Notes: generated by a model from the sequence alone, not told the origin. A stretch of DNA of 14,105 nt from Thermoplasmatota archaeon (GCA_030595765.1 JAUVCJ010000037.1:1-14105); one strand, 5' to 3'. Counted from the stretch's first letter, positions 1 through 7,342 are shown. Made by a program: numbers and translations.

Positions 1-1297
1 TCGCTCGCTATATGACGAGGGCTACAACCTAGCGATCATTGATTCAGACCCCAGATCCTGTGAACGAGCAGAAACTTTTGATGCCTTGATAGTCAGGGGC
101 AATACTGCCAGCGCAAAGAAACTGGAAGAGGCCGGCATAAGTGCCGCAGACCTCTTCATCGGTGTTACTGGTAGCGACGAGATCAACATCATTGCCTGTG
201 CCATCGCATCAAAGTACAGTACAAAGACAATAGCCAGGGTAAATAGTCTGGATTATATCGACGAGCCTGTTTCAACAAAGAACTTCGAGCATCTTGGCAT
301 CGATGTTGCCATTTGCCCTGATCTCATGGCATCCATGAAGATGGCGCACATGCTGAGAATGCCCTCAATACTTGATTCAGAAGTATTTGCCAGGGGCAAG
401 CTCCAGGTCATTGAGGACTCGGTGCTTATCGACTCTCCTGTGGCTGGTAAGTACATCAAGGAGATACCTTTCCCTGATGAATGCGACCTGGTTGTGATAT
501 TCAGAGAGGGTGAGGTAGTCATCCCCCACGGTTCAGACCAGCTGCTGCCTGGGGACAGGGTCGTGATGACGCTTATTGACAGAAACAAAGCGGTCGCGAT
601 CAGGAAGCTCTTTGGCTCTCGCAGGGAATCCCAGGCCATAGAGGAGGTCCGTAAGGTCATGATATACGGAGCCACCCGTATCGGCAAGCATCTGGCAAGG
701 CTTCTGGAGGAGGTCAACGATGTGGTTCTTCTTGAGGAGGATTCGGAGAAGTCGCAGATCGCCTCTGAAGAATTGCTTGGCACCTTGGTGATCCAAGGGT
801 CAGGAACCGATGAGAACCTTCTTGTTGATGAGGGCATCAGAGATGTCGATGCCTTTGTTGCCACCACCGACCGTGAGGGTCGGAACATTCTATCTTGTGT
901 GCTAGCCAAGCAGGGTGGGGCACGCAGGACCGTTGCCTTGATGGATCGGCCTGAGCTGAAGATCCCGCTGGAGAACACCGGAATAGATTTCGTGGTATCT
1001 CCAAGGCTGGCAACCGTTAGCGGCATACTCCAGCATGTCCATCACACAAAGCTGTTATCGCTTGCAGTGCTCAACAGAGGCGAGGCTCGCATTCTGGAGG
1101 TCAGTGTGCAACCCAACTCCAAGGTGGCCGGTAAAAAGGTCAAGCGCCTGGGGCTGCCTAAGGATACCGTGGTAGGGGCCATCGTGCGCAAGGACAGGGT
1201 GATAATACCACACGGCGACCATGAGGTTCAGGCAGGAGATAGCCTTGTTGTGTTTGCAAAGAACGAGGCTGTGAGCAAGCTCCTTAAACGGTTTTGA
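1..1297 (+). CDS. trkA: Trk K+ uptake regulatory subunit TrkA, 5'-truncated by window edge
   Basis: This is a cytoplasmic NAD(H)-binding regulator of Trk/Ktr-type potassium channels. The reading frame is open from base 2, so the true start lies outside the window; the TTG at 86 is internal. It has two tandem RCK units. The first RCK_N is cut at its N-terminus and begins within beta-strand 2 (IIDSDP), followed by the typical FIGVTGSDEINI stretch. Its TrkA_C domain lies near 370-610 and ends in the family-typical VVIPHGSDQLLPGD. The second RCK_N starts near 653 with VMIYGATRIG, a Rossmann glycine motif, and an acidic LLEED at the end of beta-2. The second TrkA_C (about 1080-1294) repeats RVIIPHGDHEVQAGD. 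The visible 431 residues are nearly full length for a ~450-residue two-RCK TrkA. The membrane partner TrkH is not in view and may lie upstream. Confidence 0.93.
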   Translation, partial: RSLYDEGYNLAIIDSDPRSCERAETFDALIVRGNTASAKKLEEAGISAADLFIGVTGSDEINIIACAIASKYSTKTIARVNSLDYIDEPVSTKNFEHLGIDVAICPDLMASMKMAHMLRMPSILDSEVFARGKLQVIEDSVLIDSPVAGKYIKEIPFPDECDLVVIFREGEVVIPHGSDQLLPGDRVVMTLIDRNKAVAIRKLFGSRRESQAIEEVRKVMIYGATRIGKHLARLLEEVNDVVLLEEDSEKSQIASEELLGTLVIQGSGTDENLLVDEGIRDVDAFVATTDREGRNILSCVLAKQGGARRTVALMDRPELKIPLENTGIDFVVSPRLATVSGILQHVHHTKLLSLAVLNRGEARILEVSVQPNSKVAGKKVKRLGLPKDTVVGAIVRKDRVIIPHGDHEVQAGDSLVVFAKNEAVSKLLKRF

Positions 1298-1318
1298 AAT
1301 AATTTGATCAATCGACAT

Positions 1319-1452
1319 CTAAGAAGGTTAAGAGGACTAAGAGGGAATAAGGGAGAATGAGGAAGAATAAGATGGTTAAGAGGGAAAAAGGGAGAATATG
1401 AAAGAATAAGAGGGATTAAGAAGGTTAAGATGGGATATAAAAAAAAGAGGGG
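1319..1452. repeat. Purine-rich tract with a degenerate 39-bp tandem repeat
   Basis: The plus strand is almost entirely A and G between TrkA and the next gene. Two adjacent 39-bp units (1341-1379 and 1380-1418) match at 32 of 39 positions by my alignment. A 13-base word, AAGAAGGTTAAGA, occurs at 1321-1333 and again at 1418-1430. Finer 8-9 bp periodicity (AAGAGGGAA-like words) suggests growth by slippage. The tract ends in an A-rich run and a GAGGGGAG that can serve as the ribosome binding site of the following gene. The pyrimidine-rich complement gives apparent open frames on the minus strand that I regard as spurious. Confidence 0.8.
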
Positions 1453-1454
1453 AG
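1435..1454 (+). promoter_or_regulatory. TATA-like A-rich element and Shine-Dalgarno before the 87-residue gene
   Basis: GATATAAAAAAAA at 1434-1446 resembles an archaeal TATA box. It sits only about 15-20 bp before the ATG at 1458, closer than the usual ~26 bp for a leaderless start. GAGGGGAG at 1447-1454 is complementary to the 16S rRNA tail and sets the ATG at 1458. Either a promoter further upstream or read-through from trkA with SD-driven initiation would fit. Confidence 0.4.
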
Positions 1455-1457
1455 AAC

Positions 1458-1721
1458 ATGGATGAAACATCAATAACCTGCTTGGAGGCCGAGGATATGA
1501 TAGTGGCCCATTTTTGCGAGACCAATGGCGGGATAGAGTATGCCATGCCAATAATTCGTAATGCTTTCTCAAAGGCCGGCGCCAACTTTGCAGACCCCAC
1601 CCCTCAGGGACTTGAGCAGGTTGTGGTGCATTTACTGGCCAACATCGAAAGTTTCAAGGGGCATGAATTTGCTGACAAGCAGGCACGTTTCTACAAGAAG
1701 ATAATAAGACGGATCAAGTAA
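1458..1721 (+). CDS. Small hypothetical protein, 87 aa
   Basis: I do not recognise this family. The ATG follows a purine-rich Shine-Dalgarno sequence, and the frame shows normal protein-like composition in contrast to the repeat upstream. The product is predicted soluble and mostly helical. It has an acidic N-terminal half (MDETSITCLEAED) with two cysteines at residues 8 and 20, a central hydrophobic helix (LEQVVVHLLANI) and a strongly basic end (FYKKIIRRIK). It has no signal peptide, membrane segment or zinc-ribbon spacing. It lies 160 bp after trkA on the same strand, so co-transcription is possible, but the repeat tract separates them. Confidence 0.6.
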   Translation: MDETSITCLEAEDMIVAHFCETNGGIEYAMPIIRNAFSKAGANFADPTPQGLEQVVVHLLANIESFKGHEFADKQARFYKKIIRRIK

Positions 1722-1850
1722 TCAGATTGGCCTCGAATCCCTAAAGATTGCTCAAGTGAGATTAGAATAGCTTTGAATGTCTAATAATATTGCTCAAGTT
1801 TGCCTAGTAACGTGAGATCAGAATGACCTCGGATCTCGCATAATTCTTGG
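1722..1850. repeat. Three degenerate ~40-bp direct repeats between convergent genes
   Basis: The spacer between the convergent genes contains related segments at about 1722-1757, 1758-1799 and 1812-1850. The first two end in the identical word ATTGCTCAAGT, preceded by similar GAAT-CTAA blocks. The second and third both start GAGAT(T/C)AGAAT. The third copy is the most diverged. No coding frame is supported here. Function unknown. Confidence 0.55.
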
Positions 1851-1858
1851 TTTTTTAC
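1846..1858 (+). terminator. Oligo-T transcription terminator candidate
   Basis: TTGGTTTTTTACTTTT provides a T6 run in the plus direction, 130 bp after the 87-aa gene. Archaeal RNA polymerase terminates at oligo-T tracts without needing a hairpin, and none is obvious here. The T-run overlaps the stop codon of the convergent gene. Confidence 0.35.
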
Positions 1859-3285
1859 TTTTCCTGTCCTGCTGCAAGATAACCTTTCTCGAAGTACTCC
1901 TCTTCTGAGCCCACCTCATCGATGTTGTATCGTTTTCCTTCGATGATGGACCTGGCCGCCAGTATGCCCATTTCCAGGGCGTGGTCCTGGTTGTTATAGC
2001 GGAAGGTCCCGGCTCTTCCTACAAGCTGCAGGTTTGAAAGGCCATCCAGGAAAGTTCTGACCTTTTTGAGATGTCCCTGATAGTAATGGTCATAGACAGG
2101 ATATGCATACACTTCCCGATGGATGAAGGAGTCCAGCACATCCTTTTTATCTATGAAATTGAGCTTTGATAGCCATTTTACACTGAGATCCACAAGTTCT
2201 TTCTTGTCAGCTTCCCATACCCCGTCTCCTTCCCAGCAGAAGAACTCGATCAGCAGGGAGGACTTATCATCAGGAGAAAGTAATTTGGAGAAGTTCTTCG
2301 GCTCCATTATTCTGCCAAAAGGCACTTCCTGGTCTGGAAAGTATATCCACTGGTCAGGAAAAATGTGGGATTTATTGACAGTCATGAAAAGAGCAACATG
2401 AGAGCGGTATCTGAGGCTTTTAACAGCCTTCAGAACCTCTTTTGGCACCTTTGGGTCTAGCAACTCCACCAGCTCGTTGATCGGGATCGATGAGACCAGC
2501 TGATCCACCTTTTTCTTTGTTTCCTTGCCGGTTTCAAGGTTTTGAAGTGTGACACTGATGATCTTCTTCCCATCATGGGATATCTTGGTAGGAACGGTCC
2601 TAAGGGATATCTTTCCCCCACTGGCCTTGACCTTGTCAGCCATGGATTCGTATATCAGGGCAGTTCCTGTGTCTGGGTAGTAGAAACGGTCAACCAGGGT
2701 CTTTGGACCTTCTCCGGATCTTTTCTTGAAAGCTCCTTTAAGCACCTCTATGATGGACAATCCCTTGATCCTCTGGCTTGCCCAATCTGCTGATATCTCG
2801 GTGCAGGGAAGTCCCCAAATCTTCTCAGTGTAGTTGAGCATGTTCAGCTCGGCAAGGGTCCTGCCAAATCCCCATACAGCATGCTCCTCGAAGTTCGCAG
2901 GAGGTCTTTTCACGAATACTCTTCTGACCCTCTGGTAAGAATAGCCTCCGATGATCTTGGTAGCGGTCACGGCGCCTGCGGTTGTGATTGCATTTTTTAG
3001 ATCCACAGGGTAATTGAAGAATTTGCCATTTATGTAGAATCTTGTTAACCTGTCAACACTTATCCATCGCTCTCCAAGCAGGTCCTCTATCAGGTCATAG
3101 AGATACTTGTTCTTGGAAAAGAAGCGATGAGGTCCGATGTCGGTTCTAAAATCACCGTATTGAAAGGTTCTTCCTAGACCTCCAACAGTATCGTTCTTCT
3201 CGATCACGTAGGCGACCGATCCTCCACGATGGAGCTCGAATGCGGTTGCCATTCCCGAGGGTCCAGCACCAAGAATGCAATTCAT
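1855..3285 (-). CDS. FAD-dependent oxidoreductase, UDP-galactopyranose-mutase-like
   Basis: This flavoprotein of 476 aa belongs to the amine-oxidase/HemY/UDP-galactopyranose mutase superfamily. The N-terminal dinucleotide motif GAGPSG (residues 6-11) and an acidic E29 at the end of beta-2 bind FAD. They are followed by the family block VGGLGRT and DIGPHRFFSKN. The segment FYINGKFFNYP resembles the sugar-nucleotide mutase subgroup. The C-terminal LVGRAGTFRYNNQDHALEMG is the second FAD-contact region that closes the fold. It starts 19 nt after the stop of the upstream epimerase gene and is almost certainly in its operon, which suggests a nucleotide-sugar or glycan substrate. A lipid or isoprenoid oxidoreductase is the alternative; the exact reaction cannot be read from sequence. 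The ATG at 3285 is the only good in-frame start before an upstream TGA. Confidence 0.8.
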   Translation of the reverse strand: MNCILGAGPSGMATAFELHRGGSVAYVIEKNDTVGGLGRTFQYGDFRTDIGPHRFFSKNKYLYDLIEDLLGERWISVDRLTRFYINGKFFNYPVDLKNAITTAGAVTATKIIGGYSYQRVRRVFVKRPPANFEEHAVWGFGRTLAELNMLNYTEKIWGLPCTEISADWASQRIKGLSIIEVLKGAFKKRSGEGPKTLVDRFYYPDTGTALIYESMADKVKASGGKISLRTVPTKISHDGKKIISVTLQNLETGKETKKKVDQLVSSIPINELVELLDPKVPKEVLKAVKSLRYRSHVALFMTVNKSHIFPDQWIYFPDQEVPFGRIMEPKNFSKLLSPDDKSSLLIEFFCWEGDGVWEADKKELVDLSVKWLSKLNFIDKKDVLDSFIHREVYAYPVYDHYYQGHLKKVRTFLDGLSNLQLVGRAGTFRYNNQDHALEMGILAARSIIEGKRYNIDEVGSEEEYFEKGYLAAGQEK

Positions 3286-3304
3286 TGTCAGGCACTCACA
3301 TCAT

Positions 3305-4228
3305 TTATTTGACAAGCAGTTTTGCAGTCCTCTTCACACCGTCCAAAAGGCCCACTTCTGGCTTGTATCCCAGCAGTTTTGCGGATTTTTCGATGGAGCC
3401 ATAGAATTTCTCTACATCGTACTGTCTTGCTTCTGAGAACTTGATCGCAGATCCACTACCCACTACCTCAAGCACCATCTTTGCCAGGTCCTGAAGGGAA
3501 GTTGGAACCTGGGTCAGTATGTGAAAATCATCAAAGTATGATGAGCTCTGGCCTATCTTTTCCATCATGAGCATGATTCCCTTGACCGTGTCATCGACAT
3601 GTGTGAAGTCAAAGAGCTGGTTCCCGCCCTGGATCATCAGATATTGCCCTCTGGCGGCCCTTAGAATGAATTTTGGAATGACCCGATCAAGCTGGTCGAA
3701 CTGTGAACCATATACATTGGAGAAGCGGAGTATTCCCACGTTTATTCCGTAGTTCTTGTGATACTGCTCACAAAGCATCTCACATGATATCTTGGTGGCT
3801 CCATACACATTGTGAACTACTTTTGGGGCATCCTCGGTGCACGGAAGAACTGCAGGCTCGCCATAGACCTCTCTGGAACTACCAAAGATGACCCATGGTT
3901 TTATCACAGACATTCGGCTAGCTTCCAAGATGTTGGCTGTACCGTCTACATTGATGTCCACACATTCGCGAGGATTCTCATAACCCCATATCACCCTGGA
4001 CACAGCGGCCAGATGTATGATCCCATCCACACTGAGTACGGTCCTGCGAACCTTTTCAAGATCCCTGACATCTCCTTGGACGCTCTGAATATCGTCCTTT
4101 ATATCATTCAATGCTGCCCAATCGGTGCGGTAATCATAACATATGACCTCGTGCCCCTCCTTAACCAATTCCTTGGCAAGATGAGAGCCGATGAAACCAG
4201 CGCCACCAGTTATAAGGATTCTCTGCAT
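3305..4228 (-). CDS. NAD-dependent epimerase/dehydratase (extended SDR, nucleotide sugars)
   Basis: This cytoplasmic extended short-chain dehydrogenase of 307 aa acts on a nucleotide-activated sugar, most likely as a 4-epimerase or dehydratase. The NAD motif TGGAGFIG spans residues 7-14 and D32 at the end of beta-2 favours NAD over NADP. HLAAVS (72-77) and the catalytic set S117/S118 with Y142-x3-K146 (YGATK) are intact. RFSNVYG and an FDFTHVDD segment complete the family pattern. It is the first gene of a two-gene operon with the FAD protein. A TATA-like element and a palindrome lie upstream. Its role is probably precursor supply for surface polysaccharide or protein glycosylation. Specificity (UDP-Glc, GDP-Man, UDP-GlcNAc) cannot be assigned. 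Confidence 0.9.
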   Translation of the reverse strand: MQRILITGGAGFIGSHLAKELVKEGHEVICYDYRTDWAALNDIKDDIQSVQGDVRDLEKVRRTVLSVDGIIHLAAVSRVIWGYENPRECVDINVDGTANILEASRMSVIKPWVIFGSSREVYGEPAVLPCTEDAPKVVHNVYGATKISCEMLCEQYHKNYGINVGILRFSNVYGSQFDQLDRVIPKFILRAARGQYLMIQGGNQLFDFTHVDDTVKGIMLMMEKIGQSSSYFDDFHILTQVPTSLQDLAKMVLEVVGSGSAIKFSEARQYDVEKFYGSIEKSAKLLGYKPEVGLLDGVKRTAKLLVK

Positions 4229-4262
4229 ATTGATACTTCCTTTGCCCCATACAGAAAGATCA

Positions 4263-4278
4263 GGGTCTTATCTGACCC
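4263..4278. promoter_or_regulatory. Palindrome near predicted transcription start of the epimerase operon
   Basis: GGGTC-N6-GACCC is a perfect 5-bp inverted repeat 35-50 bp before the epimerase ATG and about 13-28 bp downstream of its TATA-like box, so it would straddle the transcription start. This is the usual position for an archaeal repressor operator. A small hairpin in the mRNA leader is the alternative. Confidence 0.35.
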
Positions 4279-4289
4279 AACGATTTGCC

Positions 4290-4299
4290 ATACTTAAAC
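4290..4299 (-). promoter_or_regulatory. TATA-like box of the epimerase/FAD-oxidoreductase operon
   Basis: On the minus strand the sequence reads GGTTTAAGTATGG, a good archaeal TATA match. It lies about 62-70 bp before the ATG at 4228, which predicts a leader of about 35 nt. The leader contains GGGGCAAAGGAAG before the start, only weakly Shine-Dalgarno-like. Confidence 0.5.
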
Positions 4300-4377
4300 C
4301 TTATGCGGCTCTGGATGAGCTTTTTTACTTATTGTAGCGCACTTCTCATTTTTGACAAATGATAACGTGTGGCACAC

Positions 4378-4425
4378 ATAGTCAAGAACCCCTTCGATCG
4401 TCCTATATGTCTGGTTCTTGACTAT
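4378..4425. repeat. 13-bp perfect inverted repeat with 22-nt loop
   Basis: ATAGTCAAGAACC (4378-4390) and GGTTCTTGACTAT (4413-4425) are exactly complementary. The loop holds CTTCGATCG and CTATATG. It lies in the 281-bp spacer downstream of the flippase gene (minus strand) and upstream of the epimerase promoter. It could be an mRNA 3' hairpin, a protein-binding palindrome or the ends of a tiny element. No T-run follows on the minus strand, so a classical terminator is not supported. The remainder of 4229-4509 holds the epimerase promoter and otherwise nothing I can call as coding. Confidence 0.6.
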
Positions 4426-4509
4426 AATTACGAAACACTATCGGCTCGTGAGCTATTTCACAATGCTCCCCGATCTCGATCCCAAGACCATGCGGCCTTT
4501 GGCAGCCTA

Positions 4510-5520
4510 TTACGGCATCCCCTTTTCTTCTGGAGGTTTCTTTGTTTTTTCCCGGCTCAGCATTCTTGAACTTAGCATCGGAAGGTTTGGAAGCCCCAGC
4601 GCCAGAAGGAATATGTTCTTGACCAAATGATCCAGAATGGCGGCTGTTGTGGCCGAGCTATCGGTAACTCCGAGAAATATCAGGACTCCAGCAACTGCGC
4701 TCTCGTAGATGCCAATGGAAGCTGGGGTTGCAGGAACCGCCTTTGCCAGGTTTCCAATGACAACAGCCGCTATTGCCATGGGAATTGCGAAGGTGAATCC
4801 CAAGCTCAAGGCAATGAAGTAAAAGGTCATGGCCTCAAAGAACCAGATGGCCAGCGATAGCAATATTCCTGGCACCATTGCCTGGGGTCTAAGAAGCAGC
4901 TCGTAGTTCGTTGTAAAATTTTTAAGAGCATCATCAGGCCTGTCCGTTATTCGAGTTAGTATCGATCCTCCCAGTTTTTGAAATATCCTGTTAAGGACAG
5001 GGCTGCGGTTGAACACCATGATGGCTGCCATGCCTCCAACGAGCAAGCAAAGGACAAGAAGAAGGGGAATGAAGATCAGGGCCGAGAGGTCCATGAACAA
5101 TAGCGACATGATAGCAAAGATGGAAAGCCCCACAAGATCCAGCACCCTGATCTGAATAATTGTCGCAGCACCCCTAGAAAGGCCATATTTCCCTCTTAAC
5201 GCCAGGGCAGCAGCGAAATCTCCGGCTTTTAACGGCAATATGACGTTCATTGCAAACTGAGCTATGTGGAACCTAAAAGCAGTAAAGAATCCCATGCTTG
5301 CATCCATTTTGTATATCAAGAATACCAGTCTGATGGCTCTGACCAGCCACGAAGCAGAGTATATCAGCACCGCAATGACAAGCAGGGAGATGTCCAGGCT
5401 TGCCAAGCTCTTGAAGAACGCCTGCTCCCCAATCAAATAATGGATAAGGCCTGCGATAATCGCAAGTCCAAGAAGCAGTGTGAGGATCTGCCTGAGCCTT
5501 TTCGCGCTGGAACCGGTCAT
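4510..5520 (-). CDS. Lysylphosphatidylglycerol synthase-TM / UPF0104 flippase-like membrane protein
   Basis: This integral membrane protein of 336 aa belongs to the LPG_synthase_TM (UPF0104) family, whose archaeal members often sit in surface glycan clusters. Hydrophobic segments alternate through the whole length, beginning with ILTLLLGLAIIAGLIHYLIG. The internal motif FNVILPLKAGDF-like (FAMNVILPLKAGDFAA) and the late segment KAVPATPASIGIYESA are characteristic, and the tail is charged (SREKTKKPPEEKG). I chose the ATG at 5520. A TATA-like box lies about 25-33 bp upstream, giving a leaderless start. The longer frame to 5580 would add a Cys-rich, non-membrane leader of 20 residues overlapping that promoter. 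It is divergent from the GT39 gene with 115 bp between starts, so the two may be co-regulated. A role in lipid or lipid-linked sugar handling is inferred. Confidence 0.85.
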   Translation of the reverse strand: MTGSSAKRLRQILTLLLGLAIIAGLIHYLIGEQAFFKSLASLDISLLVIAVLIYSASWLVRAIRLVFLIYKMDASMGFFTAFRFHIAQFAMNVILPLKAGDFAAALALRGKYGLSRGAATIIQIRVLDLVGLSIFAIMSLLFMDLSALIFIPLLLVLCLLVGGMAAIMVFNRSPVLNRIFQKLGGSILTRITDRPDDALKNFTTNYELLLRPQAMVPGILLSLAIWFFEAMTFYFIALSLGFTFAIPMAIAAVVIGNLAKAVPATPASIGIYESAVAGVLIFLGVTDSSATTAAILDHLVKNIFLLALGLPNLPMLSSRMLSREKTKKPPEEKGMP

Positions 5521-5540
5521 AATACCTGCATCAACGCAAG

Positions 5541-5553
5541 TTATGCATTTAAG
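5541..5553 (-). promoter_or_regulatory. Leaderless-type TATA box for the flippase-like gene
   Basis: The minus strand reads CCTTAAATGCATAA, centred about 27 bp upstream of the ATG at 5520. This is the spacing expected when transcription begins at the start codon, and it is the main argument for that start. Confidence 0.5.
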
Positions 5554-5605
5554 GCTTTTTCCCACTCTCCAGCACGCCATTTCCTGCTCAATATAATCCG
5601 CAAGC

Positions 5606-5613
5606 TATTTTAA
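5606..5613 (+). promoter_or_regulatory. Leaderless-type TATA box for the GT39 gene
   Basis: TATTTTAA is centred 26 bp before the ATG at 5636, with no Shine-Dalgarno sequence in between. A second AT-rich word, AATATAAT, lies at 5590-5597. Together with the opposing box near 5547 it makes a divergent promoter region. Confidence 0.5.
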
Positions 5614-5635
5614 CAACAGAGCCTCTCAATCCCTC

Positions 5636-7342
5636 ATGAAGCTCGCTCAGGTCCTTGGCTGGCGCCATTTTCCAATCCTTGCATTGACCCTAACCGGTGT
5701 TGCCTATTATCTGTGCCTGCTAACTGACTACATCAGCCCGGACGAGGGCAATTACATCTATATGGCCTGGCAAATGTCCGAGGGTGCTGTTCCATATGTG
5801 GATTTCTTTGATAATCATTCTCCAGGAGCTTACTCCATAATGGCGTTAGTGTTCTCCATTTTTGGATTCCATCTTATCCTGGCGCAGTTATTGATGATGG
5901 CAGTTAACATACTAACAGCGATACTTTTGTTCAAGGTAACCTCTAGGCTTGTTTGGGGTCACTGGCCCATAATGGCCGGTTTGGCCTACATATTGGTGGC
6001 GCCAGCGTATTTTGGCACCCATCTATACATCGACCCCTTCCTGTCGCTTCTGGCAACGGCCAGTGTGTATTTCTTCATGAAATGCCCAGACTCCACAGCT
6101 ACTGTCCTGCTTTCTGGCATCCTGGCAGGGGGCTGTGTGGCATTCAAACAGAATTCTCTGATATTCCCTGGTTTCATGCTGATGTTCATGGTAATTTACA
6201 GCAGGCTTGTCGATGGCTCGACCCTGCATAGGAGGGTATTCATCTTCTTGGCTGGAATTGTCATCGCCGGCGGGATATTCGCACTCTTCCTGCTGTCCAT
6301 GGGCGCTCTGGAGGCAGGGATTGACCAGGCGTTTATTTTTGTTGCCGAAAACTCAGGCAACGCATTCTTTTCAAAGCTACCACCAGACCCATTATCAGTT
6401 GCCGGGCTGTACCTCTATGGCTTTGCAATGCCTCTGATAATGAGCGTTATTCTTTTTGTTGTTCTAAGAGCTGACCTGTGGAAAACCACAACAAAGGCAG
6501 ATGAGAAGGCAGATGAGAAGGCAGATGAGAAGACATATGAGAAGACAGAGGAAATGGCAGACGAGAACGATACATCTCTCAAAACCGCCCCCATAATTGT
6601 GAATGACGGGAAAAAAATATCCCTGGCGGATAGTTCAAATGCGGATTCGACGAAGATGGCGATCGACATCGCCATTCGCAAATGCATGATCCTGCTTCTC
6701 TTTGGTTGGATGGGCAGCTTTTTGATACTACTATTCCCATTGTTCGAGACCTTTCATTTTCTGCCTTCCATTGCTCCAGCGTGTGTCTTTTTATCGCTTG
6801 CCTTGAGCTTGCTTTTCAAAAGGGGTATGAGCTTTCAGCTTAGTAAACATCGGATAGTCATCAGAGATAAAAGAACCGTTCTGATCATTGCTGTTGCCTT
6901 GCTGTTGTTGCTTCCAGGATATGGCTCGATTATCGGGTATAGCACCCATCAGAGGGTAACATCCGAGCAGATGCCAGGAACTCAGGAGGTGGTAGATTAC
7001 CTGAATGCCAATACCCTTCTGCATGAAAATGTGCTGGTGTTCCCGAACATGAATGATCTTATATACATCAAAACCGGGAAGGCTTCTCCATCGTTCTATG
7101 TCCAATCCTGGTATTATTTTGGAGATTCAGACCTTGAGCCGTTCGATAAGGAATTTTCCAGGTGCCTTGAGGAGGAAGGCATTAATTTGGTTGTACTAAA
7201 CACCATCATCTTCTCCCAATTCACTTTTGCCTGGATGGAGGAAAGGCTTCCGCTTTCTTGGGAGGTATTCAACGATGATTTTCTACAAAACGGCACTCTG
7301 GTTCTTTCCGAAGGATATTTCGAGGTATATCAAAGGGGATGA
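5636..7342 (+). CDS. GT39/ArnT-like integral membrane glycosyltransferase
   Basis: This polytopic GT-C glycosyltransferase of 568 aa most resembles the PMT/ArnT group, which uses polyprenyl-phosphate-linked sugars on the extracytoplasmic side. The first membrane helix is followed by the loop motif PDEGNYIYMAW. Its D36-E37 pair corresponds to the catalytic/metal acidic pair of the family. VDFFDNHSPG (55-64) then matches the conserved downstream loop. About ten further hydrophobic segments follow, then a soluble C-terminal domain of roughly 110 residues. Residues 288-311 form an unusual Glu/Lys-rich insert of six 4-residue repeats between membrane helices. The gene is divergent from the flippase-like gene and ends 2 bp from the convergent V4R gene. 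Acceptor (protein, lipid or glycan) unknown. Confidence 0.85.
   Translation: MKLAQVLGWRHFPILALTLTGVAYYLCLLTDYISPDEGNYIYMAWQMSEGAVPYVDFFDNHSPGAYSIMALVFSIFGFHLILAQLLMMAVNILTAILLFKVTSRLVWGHWPIMAGLAYILVAPAYFGTHLYIDPFLSLLATASVYFFMKCPDSTATVLLSGILAGGCVAFKQNSLIFPGFMLMFMVIYSRLVDGSTLHRRVFIFLAGIVIAGGIFALFLLSMGALEAGIDQAFIFVAENSGNAFFSKLPPDPLSVAGLYLYGFAMPLIMSVILFVVLRADLWKTTTKADEKADEKADEKTYEKTEEMADENDTSLKTAPIIVNDGKKISLADSSNADSTKMAIDIAIRKCMILLLFGWMGSFLILLFPLFETFHFLPSIAPACVFLSLALSLLFKRGMSFQLSKHRIVIRDKRTVLIIAVALLLLLPGYGSIIGYSTHQRVTSEQMPGTQEVVDYLNANTLLHENVLVFPNMNDLIYIKTGKASPSFYVQSWYYFGDSDLEPFDKEFSRCLEEEGINLVVLNTIIFSQFTFAWMEERLPLSWEVFNDDFLQNGTLVLSEGYFEVYQRG
6497..6568 (+). repeat. Six 12-bp in-frame tandem repeats inside the GT39 gene
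   Basis: Three perfect copies of GCAGATGAGAAG (6497-6532) are followed by three diverged ones, encoding ADEK x3, TYEK, TEEM and ADEN. The result is a highly charged loop between membrane helices. Perfect copies at one end suggest recent slippage expansion; the length is a multiple of three, so the frame is kept. Confidence 0.9.

Noticed and set aside
253..1026. 257-codon open frame on the minus strand
   Set aside because: It lies wholly within trkA, which has clear RCK domains on the plus strand. Its composition (Ser/Thr-rich) is typical of an antisense shadow.
3812..4297. 161-codon plus-strand frame
   Set aside because: It overlaps the epimerase gene antisense, has no recognisable domain, and covers the epimerase promoter.
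4369..4630. Two overlapping plus-strand frames of 66 and 70 codons in the spacer after the flippase gene
   Set aside because: They run through the inverted repeat and into the antisense of the flippase gene. They share no frame or domain, and no ribosome binding site supports them.
5521..5580. 20-residue N-terminal extension of the flippase-like protein
   Set aside because: It would overlap the TATA-like box and adds a Cys-rich segment atypical for the family. The start at 5520 has leaderless spacing.
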